NCBI GenBank assembly: GCA_902774275.1
Contig: CACYHN010000008.1
Coordinates: 1 to 45,745, forward strand
DNA length: 45,745 nt
Source: an uncultured Bacteroidales bacterium
Lineage (GTDB): Bacteria; Bacteroidota; Bacteroidia; Bacteroidales; Bacteroidaceae
Direction: 5' to 3'
Shown here: piece by piece, positions 1-8,793 of the stretch
Layout: each line of letters opens with the position of its first letter
Position numbering within the stretch: the first letter of the stretch is position 1
Made by a program: the position numbers and the translations under genes
The notes under the pieces: model-generated
Told to the model about the DNA's origin: nothing
Database searches by the model: none
Seen by the model: only the letters and a program-made list of their open reading frames with translations

Positions 1-1266
1 CTCAGGAATACGCTTTCCGGTTGTGCGAACATAAATATCGGCATTGGCAATGGTAAGGCTGCCGTTATAATATTTCTTTGTCTTTTCATTGACGGTAACC
101 TCCAGATAGTGACCGGCACTTATACCCTTGCCGCCCGTTCCGGTTGACAGACAGTATATCTCACCTCCTGAGATATCCATATCCCAGTCACTCTTTATTC
201 CGCAGCATGAACTGTAATCCTCTTCATCGTCATCCCAAACCACACCACCTGTCGTGATTGTTTTTATTACACCGCCTGTTATCCACATCAATGAGTCTGA
301 AGTGACACCCTTACAGGCATCACCGCTGCAATAGGTTCTGAGCACACCGCCTCCGATGATTACATTTTCCTGACCGTAAACACCCTTACCCTTCTGTGCA
401 TTAGCGTTTACATGGACAAAACCGCCCATCATATGAATGTATTTGTCAGAGGCAATTCCACACTTCTTGTTGGCAGTAACATACAGTTGCCCCAGACCAG
501 ATATACATATCTTACCCTCAGCAAAAATACAGCCACGCTGGTCCTCACCCTTAACTTTATTATATTTCTCACCGTCACAAAGAGTATTAACGGTATTTTC
601 AGGGAGTTCAATGAACAGACGCTTTTTAAGCTGGCTGTTGATAACAGGGCCGGTAGGATTGGTAAGGTTCACCCCGTTAAGCACCAGGCAGGCTTTGCGC
701 TCGCTGTACAGTTTAAAGCAAGCATCACTGCTGGTTCCCGATAATATGTACTTTACTTTTGTGGCTGTAGTCTCAATTGTCAGATGTGCGCCCTGTGCTG
801 TCAATTTAAGAGAGTCAATATCACCTGTTACATAAACACTATCCTCTGTATAGGCAATATTGACCGTTTTGTTCCATGTACTATGTTCAACATAGTCATC
901 ATATTGCACACTTGCAGGATCTGTTTCTACAGGTTCTCTCCTTACACGATCCTTGTCTGATTCATCAAAAGTAATGTCATAGTCAAAGTCTGCCCAGTAC
1001 TTCTGCGGCAACAGCTTGGCACGCCACGGATCCATCTCCCTGAACCCCATTGAACCCACATAAGACACGTCAAACGAGAAAGAGTTGTTATCGCTCCATA
1101 CAGTCAGACTGTCCGGTCCGTAATTAATCTTATCTACATTGCTGAAGACGCGCACCCGGTTATAACTGCCATAAGCCTCATTCAGGTAAATGTTCTGTTG
1201 CGCGCTACTGTTGTTTACAACAAACAACACACATAATGCCGCCAACAAACGGATTCTATTCTGCAT
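1..1266 (-). CDS. Secreted beta-helix protein, Cthe_2159/DUF4353-like carbohydrate-binding family (3' end outside window)
   Basis: Reading down from ATG at 1264-1266, 422 codons stay open to the window edge, so the C-terminus is missing. The first 22 residues form a signal peptide (MQNRIRLLAALCVLFVVNNS, cleaved near AQQ). After about residue 160 the protein consists of short beta-rich repeats with glycine turns (CLVLNGVNLTNP, GCIFAEGKICISG, MMGGFVHVNANAQKGKG, WITGGVIKTITTGG, MDISGGEIYCLSTG). This matches the right-handed beta-helix of the Cthe_2159 family, described as cellulose- or polygalacturonate-binding. The role would be binding of plant or host glycans at the cell surface. The start lies 3 nt past the stop of the upstream small exported protein (1270-1740), so the two are co-transcribed from the promoter at 1788-1820. 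The family call is by motif pattern and the ligand is unknown. Confidence 0.75.
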   Translation of the reverse strand, partial: MQNRIRLLAALCVLFVVNNSSAQQNIYLNEAYGSYNRVRVFSNVDKINYGPDSLTVWSDNNSFSFDVSYVGSMGFREMDPWRAKLLPQKYWADFDYDITFDESDKDRVRREPVETDPASVQYDDYVEHSTWNKTVNIAYTEDSVYVTGDIDSLKLTAQGAHLTIETTATKVKYILSGTSSDACFKLYSERKACLVLNGVNLTNPTGPVINSQLKKRLFIELPENTVNTLCDGEKYNKVKGEDQRGCIFAEGKICISGLGQLYVTANKKCGIASDKYIHMMGGFVHVNANAQKGKGVYGQENVIIGGGVLRTYCSGDACKGVTSDSLMWITGGVIKTITTGGVVWDDDEEDYSSCCGIKSDWDMDISGGEIYCLSTGTGGKGISAGHYLEVTVNEKTKKYYNGSLTIANADIYVRTTGKRIPE

Positions 1267-1269
1267 GGC

Positions 1270-1740
1270 TTATTGCACAAGGAACTTAATGGAACTATTG
1301 CCTGCTTTAAGAAGATAAGTGCCTTTGGGCAGACCATCTATACTGATACTGATTTGGTTATCCGTACTATCTGGCACTGAGATTGATGAGCGTCCGCCGG
1401 CATCATAAACAGCTATCTTATCCGCCTTGACTCCGGCTATTGTTATTCTGCCTCCCTCTATCCAGATCCGGGCTTTTTCTACATTAATCGGGATAACGGC
1501 ATCAGGATCATCAACCTCTGCAAAATTCCATGACTCTACATCTGAAAAATCCCACTGGCCTACTGTACCTTCAATTGAAGACAAGGTTATTGTCTTGTTT
1601 CCAAACGTCATCGTTGGTTCCTTGGCCAGACTGCACACTATTTCTGTACTGTCTGTCAGATGTATTAAAAGTGAGAGATTAGCAAAGCAGGGCATGCACC
1701 CCAGAATCAACAACAGTGAACAAAGAATCTTTTGTTTCAT
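1270..1740 (-). CDS. Small exported protein with a sorting-tail-like C-terminus
   Basis: This 156-residue protein has a clear export signal (MKQKILCSLLLILGCMPCFA). Either type I cleavage after CFA or a lipobox (LILG-C15) is possible. The middle (about 25-85) holds a beta-rich stretch around MTFGNKTITLSSIEGTVGQW, a style common in Bacteroidales surface proteins. The last 65 residues (ITIAGVKADKIAVYDAGGR ... GLPKGTYLLKAGNSSIKFLV) follow the Por-secretion/type IX sorting tail pattern, including the G-YLLK core. It is the first gene of an operon with the beta-helix protein (3 nt gap). Whether the tail is used by a type IX secretion system cannot be judged here. No enzymatic motif is visible. Confidence 0.7.
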   Translation of the reverse strand: MKQKILCSLLLILGCMPCFANLSLLIHLTDSTEIVCSLAKEPTMTFGNKTITLSSIEGTVGQWDFSDVESWNFAEVDDPDAVIPINVEKARIWIEGGRITIAGVKADKIAVYDAGGRSSISVPDSTDNQISISIDGLPKGTYLLKAGNSSIKFLVQ

Positions 1741-1787
1741 TCAGCTAATTGGTTATAAGGACTATATAATAAGACTATTGGCGGCTC

Positions 1788-1820
1788 CAAAGTTAGTTGT
1801 TTTATTTATAATATAACAAA
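1788..1820 (-). promoter_or_regulatory. Bacteroidetes-type promoter for the 1740-1 operon
   Basis: On the minus strand TAACTTTG (1788-1795) matches the -7 consensus TAnnTTTG. A TTTG (1817-1820) lies 21 nt upstream, as expected for the -33 element. The leader to the ATG at 1740 would be about 40 nt. Confidence 0.7.
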
Positions 1821-1857
1821 TGGAATACAAAATTATTTAAGATTCCCTTTGCACCCA

Positions 1858-2060
1858 GTAAAACTAACCCCCGACAGCAAAGCGTTGTCAGGGGTTAGTT
1901 TTACCCGGCCTGAAAGGCCGGCAAGCGACCATAGGGAGCGCGTTTCCAGAAGGAAACTAAAAAAAGGTTGTTTCTAATACGCAGATAGGTTTCCAGCTAA
2001 CGACTTTTGAGGCCCTATGGGCCAAAAAAGTCAAAAACAATCGAGCGCCAAAGGCGCGAG
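1858..2060. repeat. Cluster of consecutive hairpins in the spacer 1741-2077
   Basis: The 337-nt gene-free spacer contains at least five inverted repeats in a row. 1858-1876/1886-1904 has 19-nt arms with one mismatch and a 9-nt loop. 1905-1911/1915-1921 is CCGGCCT with a GAA loop. 1942-1947/1952-1957 is GTTTCC. 2002-2032 combines GACTTTT-type arms with an inner GGCC pair. 2045-2049/2053-2057 is GCGCC with an AAA loop. No ORF or uridine tract accompanies them, so they are not simple terminators. They resemble REP/BIME-type palindromic intergenic elements. The first hairpin might still end transcription from either side. Confidence 0.7.
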
Positions 2061-2077
2061 AAACCCGCCGGATGGAT

Positions 2078-2446
2078 TTATTTCAAAAACGCGAAAAACA
2101 CTGCAATTACCAGAAAAATAAAAGAAACCAAATGGTTCCAGTGAAGCGACTGTGTCTTAAAGCAAAAAGCCAGAATAAGTGAGAACACCGCCAGCGATAT
2201 GCACTCCTGAATAACCTTAAGCTGAACCAGGTTGAACGGACCGCCGGTAATATCGGAACCGATGCGGTTAGCCGGAATCATTACGCAATACTCAAAGAAA
2301 GCCACGCCCCAAGAGGCCAGGATAACGAGAATCAGCGGCCAGTCCGTGCTCACTTTCATCTCCTGGAGCTTTAGGTTGCCATACCATGCAAATGTCATCA
2401 GAACGTTTGAGATCACCAGAAGAAGTATTGTCCAAATAGCTTTCAT
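2078..2446 (-). CDS. DUF486 (DMT-superfamily-like) small membrane protein
   Basis: This 122-residue, very hydrophobic protein has four predicted transmembrane helices (about 3-22, 36-58, 79-97, 102-121). The segment with WGVAFFEYCVMIPANRIG followed by PFNLVQLKVIQE is the conserved signature of the DUF486 family, small EmrE-like inner-membrane proteins of unknown substrate. The length is full for the family (about 110-120 residues). It is a single gene divergent from the TPR gene at 2542, with its own -7 element at 2475-2482. Recognition of the family is firm. Its cellular role is not established. Confidence 0.85.
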   Translation of the reverse strand: MKAIWTILLLVISNVLMTFAWYGNLKLQEMKVSTDWPLILVILASWGVAFFEYCVMIPANRIGSDITGGPFNLVQLKVIQECISLAVFSLILAFCFKTQSLHWNHLVSFIFLVIAVFFAFLK

Positions 2447-2474
2447 ATCAGGATGTATTTTATCAATTCGGCCG

Positions 2475-2482
2475 CAAAAGTA
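2475..2482 (-). promoter_or_regulatory. -7 element for the DUF486 gene
   Basis: The minus strand reads TACTTTTG followed by CGG, matching TAnnTTTG. It lies about 30 nt upstream of the ATG at 2446. No good TTTG -33 box is visible. Confidence 0.55.
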
Positions 2483-2527
2483 GCAAATAGAAGTTCTTAA
2501 TGTTACTATACAGAGTAAATTTTTATT

Positions 2528-2535
2528 TATCTTTG
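2528..2535 (+). promoter_or_regulatory. -7 element for the TPR/PD40-phosphorylase-mnmE group
   Basis: TATCTTTG matches TAnnTTTG. It sits only 6 nt before the chosen ATG at 2542, which would give a nearly leaderless transcript, or means that the true start or promoter differs. It is back to back with the DUF486 promoter. Confidence 0.4.
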
Positions 2536-2541
2536 ACCCGT

Positions 2542-3978
2542 ATGAAACACATCAGACTTACCATATTAGCATTACTCATATGCCTGGGAGCAACGTCACA
2601 GACGCTCCAGCAAGGGCGCAACTATTTTTCAGAAGGTGACTATGAAAAAGCCAAGCCCATAATGCTCAAGTACCTCAAGCAGAAACCCGATGATGCCAGC
2701 CGCAATTACTGGTACGGAGTGTGCTGCATGCAGACCGGTGAGCAGGAAAAGGGCGTTCCCTATCTGGAGAAGGCTGCATCAAAGAAGATTTACAAAGCCT
2801 ATCGTGCACTGGGAGAATACTACATGGAGCAAGAAGACTATCAGCCTGCCATAACCAACTTTGAGGCATTTGTAAAAGGAATATCCGGTGATAAGGAGCA
2901 GCATGATCCGGCACTTGAGGAGCGCGTCACCACAATGGCAGACAGCCTTAAGGTACTGTTCCGCATGCTGCGCAACACCACCCGTGTCTGCTTCATAGAC
3001 AGTTTCCAGGTAGCCAAGAAAGACCTGTTCAGTTCATATATCCTAGGTGAATCAACCGGAACAATAGGCCGTATGTCTGATTTCTTTGAAAACCCGACAG
3101 AGGGTGAAGCCTTTCTCCCGGAAATGGGACAGACAGTCTATTATACCCGTCCTGACATAAACGGACACTACCGTCTTTACACGCAGTTCCGCAGTTTTGA
3201 CCGCTGGACCGATGAGACTGCCCTGAGCGGACTTGAGACAGACGGAGATATCAGATATCCGTTCATCATGAATGACGGCATCACCATATACTACGCCGCA
3301 AACGGAAGTGAGTCGATAGGAGGCTTGGATATATTCGTATCACGTTACAACAGCGAGACCGGCAAGTTTCTCAAACCAGAGAATATTGGAATGCCATTCA
3401 ATTCGGCCGCCAATGACTACCTGTACGTGATTGATGAGGCCAACAATCTGGGTTGGTTTGCCACAGACCGCCGACAGCCGCAGGATACGGTGTGCATTTA
3501 CGTATTCATTCCCAACGAGGGGTTTACCAAGTTTAATTATGAGGGCGGTGACACATTGGCAATTCATCGTGCCGCACATCTTTTGTCAATAGCTGAGACA
3601 CAGACCGATTTCCGAGAAGTGCGTAATGCCCGTCAGCGTCTCACACTGCTACGCTATGAACTTGCCGAGAAGGCCGAGCACGGTTCATTCTCATTCATGA
3701 TTGATGACGTCACCACATATAATGAGCTGACTGATTTCCAGAACAAGGATGCCGCCGGTCTCTACGAGCGTTGGACCGAGTTGAAGAATCAGTATGAGGC
3801 CAATGCCGCCAAGCTCGAGAAACAGCGCAACGATTACGCCAACGCATCCAAGCAGGAGAAAGAGCGTATGAGCTCCCAACTGCTGGAACTTGAGGAGAAA
3901 GTTCTGCAAGCTGAAAGACAAGTCATCAAAATGGAAAACGATATCCGTACAGCAGAGATTAACTACCTTAACCGATAG
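2542..3978 (+). CDS. Exported TPR and PD40 beta-propeller-like protein with C-terminal coiled coil
   Basis: The start is set at ATG 2542 (MKHIRLTILALLICLGATSQ) because a signal peptide begins there; an upstream in-frame ATG at 2500 adds 14 residues that break the signal. The protein is 478 residues. TPR units follow at about 20-110 (GRNYFSEGDYEKAKPIMLKY, YWYGVCCMQTGEQEKGVPYL). PD40/WD40-like strands lie in the middle (TVYYTRPDINGHYRLYTQF, ITIYYAANGSESIGGLDIFV, LGWFATDRRQP). A charged coiled coil covers about 400-478. The order TPR then PD40 recalls OmpA-anchored periplasmic proteins such as PorE of the type IX system, but the OmpA peptidoglycan-binding domain is absent. The nucleoside phosphorylase gene follows 4 nt after the stop. 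A periplasmic scaffold role is an inference. Confidence 0.75.
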   Translation: MKHIRLTILALLICLGATSQTLQQGRNYFSEGDYEKAKPIMLKYLKQKPDDASRNYWYGVCCMQTGEQEKGVPYLEKAASKKIYKAYRALGEYYMEQEDYQPAITNFEAFVKGISGDKEQHDPALEERVTTMADSLKVLFRMLRNTTRVCFIDSFQVAKKDLFSSYILGESTGTIGRMSDFFENPTEGEAFLPEMGQTVYYTRPDINGHYRLYTQFRSFDRWTDETALSGLETDGDIRYPFIMNDGITIYYAANGSESIGGLDIFVSRYNSETGKFLKPENIGMPFNSAANDYLYVIDEANNLGWFATDRRQPQDTVCIYVFIPNEGFTKFNYEGGDTLAIHRAAHLLSIAETQTDFREVRNARQRLTLLRYELAEKAEHGSFSFMIDDVTTYNELTDFQNKDAAGLYERWTELKNQYEANAAKLEKQRNDYANASKQEKERMSSQLLELEEKVLQAERQVIKMENDIRTAEINYLNR

Positions 3979-3982
3979 ACCT

Positions 3983-4861
3983 ATGAGTACCTACTTTGCC
4001 CCATCAGAACTGATAATAAACGATGACGGATCATGCTTCCACCTGCATCTTAAACCGGAACAGCTGGCCGATAAGGTTATACTGGTAGGCGACCCCGGCC
4101 GGGTTGATACCATTGCCGCGATGTTTGACAGCGTGGAGTGCACCGTAAGCAACCGCGAGTTCCGTACCGCCACCGGCACATATAAAGGCAAGCGCATTAC
4201 AGTACAATCCACCGGCATAGGATGTGACAACATAGACATAGTAATGAATGAGCTGGATACCCTGGCCAACATAGACTATGCCACCCGCATGGAAAAGCCC
4301 GTGCACCGTACACTCGATATAGTACGCATAGGCACCTGCGGCGGTCTTCAGCCATTCACCCCTCTTGGCACATACCTGTGCTCAGTCAAGAGCATAGGGT
4401 TTGACGGCCTGCTCAATTTCTATGCCGGACGCGATCAGGTGTGTGACCTTGAGTTTGAGCGTGCCTTCATAGCCCACATGGAGTGGTCCACCAAGAAAGG
4501 CGCACCTTACGTAGCCAATGCCAATCCCGACCTGCTTAAGCGCATCATGGCCGGTGATGACAGGATGGTACCAGGAGTTACCATTGCCTGCAACGGATTC
4601 TACGGCCCGCAGGGACGCGTACTGCGTGCTCCCATAGCTGACCCCAATCAGAACGCCAAGGTGGAGAGTTTTGAGTACAAGGGCATGAAGATTACCAACT
4701 TTGAGATGGAGAGCTCAGCTGTAGCAGGCCTTTCGGCTTTATTGGGACATCGCGCCATGACAGTATGCATGGTAATAGCCAACCGCTACGCTAAGGAGAT
4801 GAACACAGACTACAAGCCTCTCATGAGGGAGCTTATTATCCGCATCCTGGACCGCATCTGA
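3983..4861 (+). CDS. Nucleoside phosphorylase, uridine phosphorylase (PNP/UDP) family
   Basis: The start is at ATG 3983 (MSTYFAPSELI), 4 nt after the TPR gene; longer in-frame readings run back into that gene. The 292-residue length fits the PNP_UDP_1 family. Visible signatures are the phosphate-binding VGDPGRV near residue 37, STGIGCDNIDIVMNEL near 75, RIGTCGG near 115 and the substrate-site motif FEMESSAVAGL near 232. The enzyme would cleave uridine or a related nucleoside with phosphate, giving ribose-1-phosphate and base for cytoplasmic pyrimidine salvage. Exact specificity cannot be read by eye. A nucleoside-type MFS transporter lies at 25249-26532 but is not linked. mnmE begins 7 nt downstream. 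Confidence 0.88.
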   Translation: MSTYFAPSELIINDDGSCFHLHLKPEQLADKVILVGDPGRVDTIAAMFDSVECTVSNREFRTATGTYKGKRITVQSTGIGCDNIDIVMNELDTLANIDYATRMEKPVHRTLDIVRIGTCGGLQPFTPLGTYLCSVKSIGFDGLLNFYAGRDQVCDLEFERAFIAHMEWSTKKGAPYVANANPDLLKRIMAGDDRMVPGVTIACNGFYGPQGRVLRAPIADPNQNAKVESFEYKGMKITNFEMESSAVAGLSALLGHRAMTVCMVIANRYAKEMNTDYKPLMRELIIRILDRI

Positions 4862-4868
4862 TTATACA

Positions 4869-6230
4869 GTGACAGAGATTGACGATACCATCTGTGCAGT
4901 AGCGACCCGCCCCGGAGGTGCACTGGGAGTGGTCCGTGTATCGGGCCCCGATGCCATACGCCTTACCGACAGCATATTCCGCTCCGCATCAAAACATCCG
5001 CTTGCCAGCGCCCGGCCCAATTCTCTCAGCTACGGACAGATAGTTGAGGCCGATGGTACCGCCATAGATGATGTGCTGGTGAGCGTGTTCCGTGCGCCCC
5101 GTTCCTTTACCGGTCAGGACAGCACCGAGATATCATGCCATGGATCCACCTACATACTCCAAAAGGTTTGTCAGTTGCTCATAAACGCCGGATGCCGTCA
5201 GGCCGAGCCGGGCGAGTTCACCCAGCGCGCCTTCCTTAACGGTAAGATGGATCTTAGCCAGGCCGAGGCTGTGGCAGACCTTATTGCATCCACATCGGCC
5301 GCATCACACCGTCTGGCCCTGAACCAGATGAAAGGCGGATTCAGCCGTGAGCTGCGCTCCCTGCGTGACCAGCTGCTGCAGTTTACATCACTCATAGAGC
5401 TGGAACTGGATTTCAGCGAGGAGGATGTGGAGTTTGCCGACCGTTCACAGCTGGAGCAGCTTGCAGGGCAGATAGATCAGATAATTACCCGCCTGGCCCA
5501 GTCATTCAGCACGGGCGACGCCATACGCAACGGAGTTCCGGTAGCAATAATAGGCCAGACCAACACCGGCAAGAGCACCCTACTGAACCAGTTGCTGCAC
5601 GATGACCGCGCACTGGTAAGCGATATCCAGGGCACCACCCGTGACAGCATCGAGGACACCACCACCATAGGTGGAGTACTGTTCCGCTTTATCGATACCG
5701 CCGGCATACGCCAGACCACCGATACCGTTGAGTCCATGGGAATTGAGCGCTCCTACCGCAAGGCCCGTGAGGCCAGCATCATACTCTGGATGACCGATGA
5801 GGCCCATCCAGCCGATGCCGAAACTGAAAGTAAGATCCGGGAGCTCTCTGACGGCAAGCATCTGATAAAGATTCACAACAAATGTGATAATGCATCGGCC
5901 CTACCCCAGCCCACAGACACGGACGTGTGGATATCGGCCAAATACGGATACGGACTTGAGCAGTTGAATAACCTTCTGGTCAAGGCCGCCGCTATTCCGG
6001 AAATCAGCGAGCAGGATGTGATTGTAACCAATATGCGTCACTACGAATCCTTAGTCAAGGCGCAGGAGTGCATCCGCCGCGTCCGCCAGGGCCTAAAGGA
6101 CCGCATATCGGGCGATTTCCTGAGTCAGGACATCCGCCAGTGCATCCACCACCTCTCCACCATCACCGGCGACATCACCACAGACCAGATCCTGGGCAAC
6201 ATCTTCCAGCACTTCTGTATCGGCAAGTAA
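4869..6230 (+). CDS. mnmE: tRNA modification GTPase MnmE (TrmE)
   Basis: This 453-residue protein starts with GTG at 4869; the sequence begins TEIDDTICAVATRPGGALGV, the usual N-terminus, so no residues are missing. It contains the N-terminal tetrahydrofolate-binding domain (1-120), a helical domain, an inserted Ras-like G domain (about 220-375) with P-loop IGQTNTGKST, DTAGIR switch II and NKCD specificity motif, and the invariant C-terminal CIGK whose Cys is needed for activity. With MnmG it installs the 5-carboxymethylaminomethyl or related group on wobble U34 of certain tRNAs. It is probably co-transcribed with the phosphorylase and TPR genes. It is convergent with the PL9 gene, with no strong terminator in the 45-nt gap. 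Confidence 0.97.
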   Translation: MTEIDDTICAVATRPGGALGVVRVSGPDAIRLTDSIFRSASKHPLASARPNSLSYGQIVEADGTAIDDVLVSVFRAPRSFTGQDSTEISCHGSTYILQKVCQLLINAGCRQAEPGEFTQRAFLNGKMDLSQAEAVADLIASTSAASHRLALNQMKGGFSRELRSLRDQLLQFTSLIELELDFSEEDVEFADRSQLEQLAGQIDQIITRLAQSFSTGDAIRNGVPVAIIGQTNTGKSTLLNQLLHDDRALVSDIQGTTRDSIEDTTTIGGVLFRFIDTAGIRQTTDTVESMGIERSYRKAREASIILWMTDEAHPADAETESKIRELSDGKHLIKIHNKCDNASALPQPTDTDVWISAKYGYGLEQLNNLLVKAAAIPEISEQDVIVTNMRHYESLVKAQECIRRVRQGLKDRISGDFLSQDIRQCIHHLSTITGDITTDQILGNIFQHFCIGK

Positions 6231-6275
6231 CTTACAGAGCCACCATTACTGCGATAAGGCTTTGATATATCACAG

Positions 6276-8765
6276 TCAATAATCGAGTCTTTGTCCCTGA
6301 AGATTGTAAAGTACACCATTCTTCAAGATAGCGACACGACCATTTTCCATCATCTTCATAGTGCGCTCGGTGCCATTGGCAGCCTTTACTGCACTGATGG
6401 AAGTAGTAAAGGCATCAGGAACACTGACATACATCTCATAAATACATGCGCCGCCGTTGGCTGCATCCAGCTGGAAGGTAATGGTGCGAATCTTTTTGCT
6501 CTGTTCCTCTGTGGTCAGAGCCAGGAGTTCAAGCACATCGAATTCATAAGAACCCTTCTTATACTTCTTGGTAGTTATGCTATTGCTCGTACCATCAGAC
6601 AGTTTATAGCTGATTTTGAACTTACGGTCAGCATTAAAGTACGCATGTAAGAACAACTTCAGCACGCCATTGTCCAGATTCAACTTGATGCCGCCATTGC
6701 TCTGCCCCAGGCAGACGGCGCCCCAAGAATAGCTACATCCTGATTCTTCCATGTTGGGATCCACGTACGTATCACCTTTCTTGTGTATTCCATCACTGCT
6801 TTGATTTGTATTGTCACCCTGTATCAGTTCGAGCACGCCCTGCAGGTCAACAGGAAATGCGTCCCAATCATCCTGGAAAAGATACCAGTCATCGGTGAGT
6901 ACCTTATACGGAGTAGCTAATGAAATGACACCTTTGACAGTAACAGATTTCACACCTTCTGCCTCATTACCGGTAGCAGTAAGCTTGAACGTGCACTCTT
7001 CCTGAGGCGTTCCGCTGATGGTCACCGTATGGCTGGCAGCATCAAAGACGTAAGAAAGTCCTGCGCTAAGTCCCTCAACGACAGCATCGGTTACCACATC
7101 GTTCAACTCATAGACTATGTCAGCAATAGCCTGGCCGGCAGTAATCTCCTGTAAGGAGTTGGCCGTCGTACACATCACCTTTATCTTCTCAGGGATGGTA
7201 TATTCGCAAGGCACACCGTCCAACTCGAAAGCTCCAAAGTCGGGAGCGTCATCGTTATAAAGAATATAGATATCATCTGCAGTGATATACTCCAAGCTGG
7301 CAGCGGCACACTCTTCCTCGGTCATCTTACGGGTCGGGGTGAAGCCAATGACGGGCATGCCCTTATCCTTGAAGATGCTGCCGGGTTTCAAACGTGCGAA
7401 GTTATTATTGGGTAAAGAACCATCGGGTTCACGGTCGGCCTGGAAGTCAGCAACAGACAGTGACAGGAACTCACCGCTGTGGTCTTGGGTTGCAGGCGTA
7501 TAGTCGGCATCGTCGGGCTTGTAGCTTTCCTTGATAGGGCTGCAGCCATCAATTTCTATCCATGAATTGTAGGTCGTGCCGTCAGTAGGATCCTTATAAC
7601 CGTCCTTGTTGGGTGACAGGAACTCGTGGTTGCCTACCTTGTAGCCACTCTTCTCTGCCCTAGCGCCCCATCCTATACAATTATGGATATCCATTGCACC
7701 ATATTTGAACTCTGTGGGGAAACGATAGTTGTACTCATTGTCCCAGGCCACACAATTAAAGATATACATACCCTCATAGGCATTGTTCTGGTCGAAGCCC
7801 TTGTGCAGGTTCCCGAAGGCCACACAGTTGGTAATCACATGGGCACCTACTGAATGTTCGTAGTCTGCACCTCCCGCAGAGCCACCGCCACCCAGCTTGA
7901 AGCCATCACCGCTCTTACCCTCGCTGCCATTAGGCATATAGCCGGCATGCCATGCCCAACAGTGATCTATGACTACAGGATGATATGTCATGCTGAGGTC
8001 CCAGTTATCATCGGAATTGGTCCAGGCACGACAGCCATGGAACTCTGTACCAGGTCCTGGGAAGTTCTTCACGGCAAAGCCGTCGGCATCACCTCCGTCA
8101 TCACTGTCGCTAAACGACTTTGTATCAGCATTCTCGTACGAGTCACAGTTGATGACCTTGTTATATCGGCAATAGCTGAAATTGGGGTTGAAGGACGGTT
8201 TGCCACTGATAGGAAACGACTGGGTCTCCTCAAAGGTGAAGTCATTGAACATACCAATCTGCAGACCTGTGTTGTTATTCCTACGGAAAGTGCAACGCTC
8301 CACGATGTTATAGGAGCCTTCTATCTTCATACCATTGTCCTTGGCATTCTGCAGCACCAGACCATAGAAGGTCCAGTAGTTTGCCTCGTGGTTGACATAG
8401 ATACAACGTGACTGTTTGAATTCAATCTCTGACGAAGGATTCATGTTCGTGCCGTCGATAATCACCTTACCTACAGCATCATCCGGCCAGGCACGCAGTT
8501 CACAACGGAGGTTAGAATTGGTACCCAGTGCAGGGATTTTGATACGATTGGTAATCATGTAAGTACCCTCATGCACCAGGATACGGTCACCAGGCTGCAC
8601 AATTTCCATGGCCTTCTGGATGGTCAGCAACGGTGCATCCATCGTACCCTCATTATTATCATCGCCATTAGTGGCTACATGGATATCAATAGCCAAAACC
8701 GGCATCACGGCCAATGCCCACACGCAAATAATAGCCGTTGTTTTCTTTAAATCCAGATATTTCAT
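6276..8765 (-). CDS. Secreted pectate lyase, polysaccharide lyase family 9, with C-terminal accessory modules
   Basis: This 829-residue protein has a signal peptide (1-25) and a right-handed beta-helix of family PL9. Residues D228, D252, D253 and D256 (in GGDADGFAVK and NSDDNWD) have the same spacing as the calcium-binding Asp cluster described for Dickeya Pel9A. K290 in SGDGFKLGG is the likely catalytic Brønsted-base lysine. It should cleave polygalacturonate by calcium-dependent beta-elimination. After about residue 540 there is a cadherin/Ig-like segment (VSGTP-type strand VTISGTPQEECTFKLTATG). Next comes a beta-sandwich that may bind carbohydrate, then a short tail ending GVLYNLQGQRLDY, typical of Prevotella secreted proteins. 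It is a single gene with a promoter at 8794-8801. No SusC/SusD pair accompanies it. Confidence 0.88.
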   Translation of the reverse strand: MKYLDLKKTTAIICVWALAVMPVLAIDIHVATNGDDNNEGTMDAPLLTIQKAMEIVQPGDRILVHEGTYMITNRIKIPALGTNSNLRCELRAWPDDAVGKVIIDGTNMNPSSEIEFKQSRCIYVNHEANYWTFYGLVLQNAKDNGMKIEGSYNIVERCTFRRNNNTGLQIGMFNDFTFEETQSFPISGKPSFNPNFSYCRYNKVINCDSYENADTKSFSDSDDGGDADGFAVKNFPGPGTEFHGCRAWTNSDDNWDLSMTYHPVVIDHCWAWHAGYMPNGSEGKSGDGFKLGGGGSAGGADYEHSVGAHVITNCVAFGNLHKGFDQNNAYEGMYIFNCVAWDNEYNYRFPTEFKYGAMDIHNCIGWGARAEKSGYKVGNHEFLSPNKDGYKDPTDGTTYNSWIEIDGCSPIKESYKPDDADYTPATQDHSGEFLSLSVADFQADREPDGSLPNNNFARLKPGSIFKDKGMPVIGFTPTRKMTEEECAAASLEYITADDIYILYNDDAPDFGAFELDGVPCEYTIPEKIKVMCTTANSLQEITAGQAIADIVYELNDVVTDAVVEGLSAGLSYVFDAASHTVTISGTPQEECTFKLTATGNEAEGVKSVTVKGVISLATPYKVLTDDWYLFQDDWDAFPVDLQGVLELIQGDNTNQSSDGIHKKGDTYVDPNMEESGCSYSWGAVCLGQSNGGIKLNLDNGVLKLFLHAYFNADRKFKISYKLSDGTSNSITTKKYKKGSYEFDVLELLALTTEEQSKKIRTITFQLDAANGGACIYEMYVSVPDAFTTSISAVKAANGTERTMKMMENGRVAILKNGVLYNLQGQRLDY

Positions 8766-8793
8766 ACAAAAGCAAATTTATCTTTCAATGCCG

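Noticed and set aside
1741..2077. Insertion sequence or transposase remnant
   Set aside because: No transposase reading frame, target-site duplication or terminal repeat pair was found; only short local hairpins.
2500..2541. Upstream ATG for the TPR/PD40 gene
   Set aside because: The extra 14 residues precede a complete signal peptide and overlap the promoter region.
6231..6275. Bidirectional terminator between mnmE and the PL9 gene
   Set aside because: No convincing stem with a T run is visible in the 45-nt gap.
7854..8411. Plus-strand open frame of 185 codons opposite the PL9 gene
   Set aside because: It lies fully antisense to a gene with a strong family match. Its amino acid pattern is the complement of that gene and there is no promoter.
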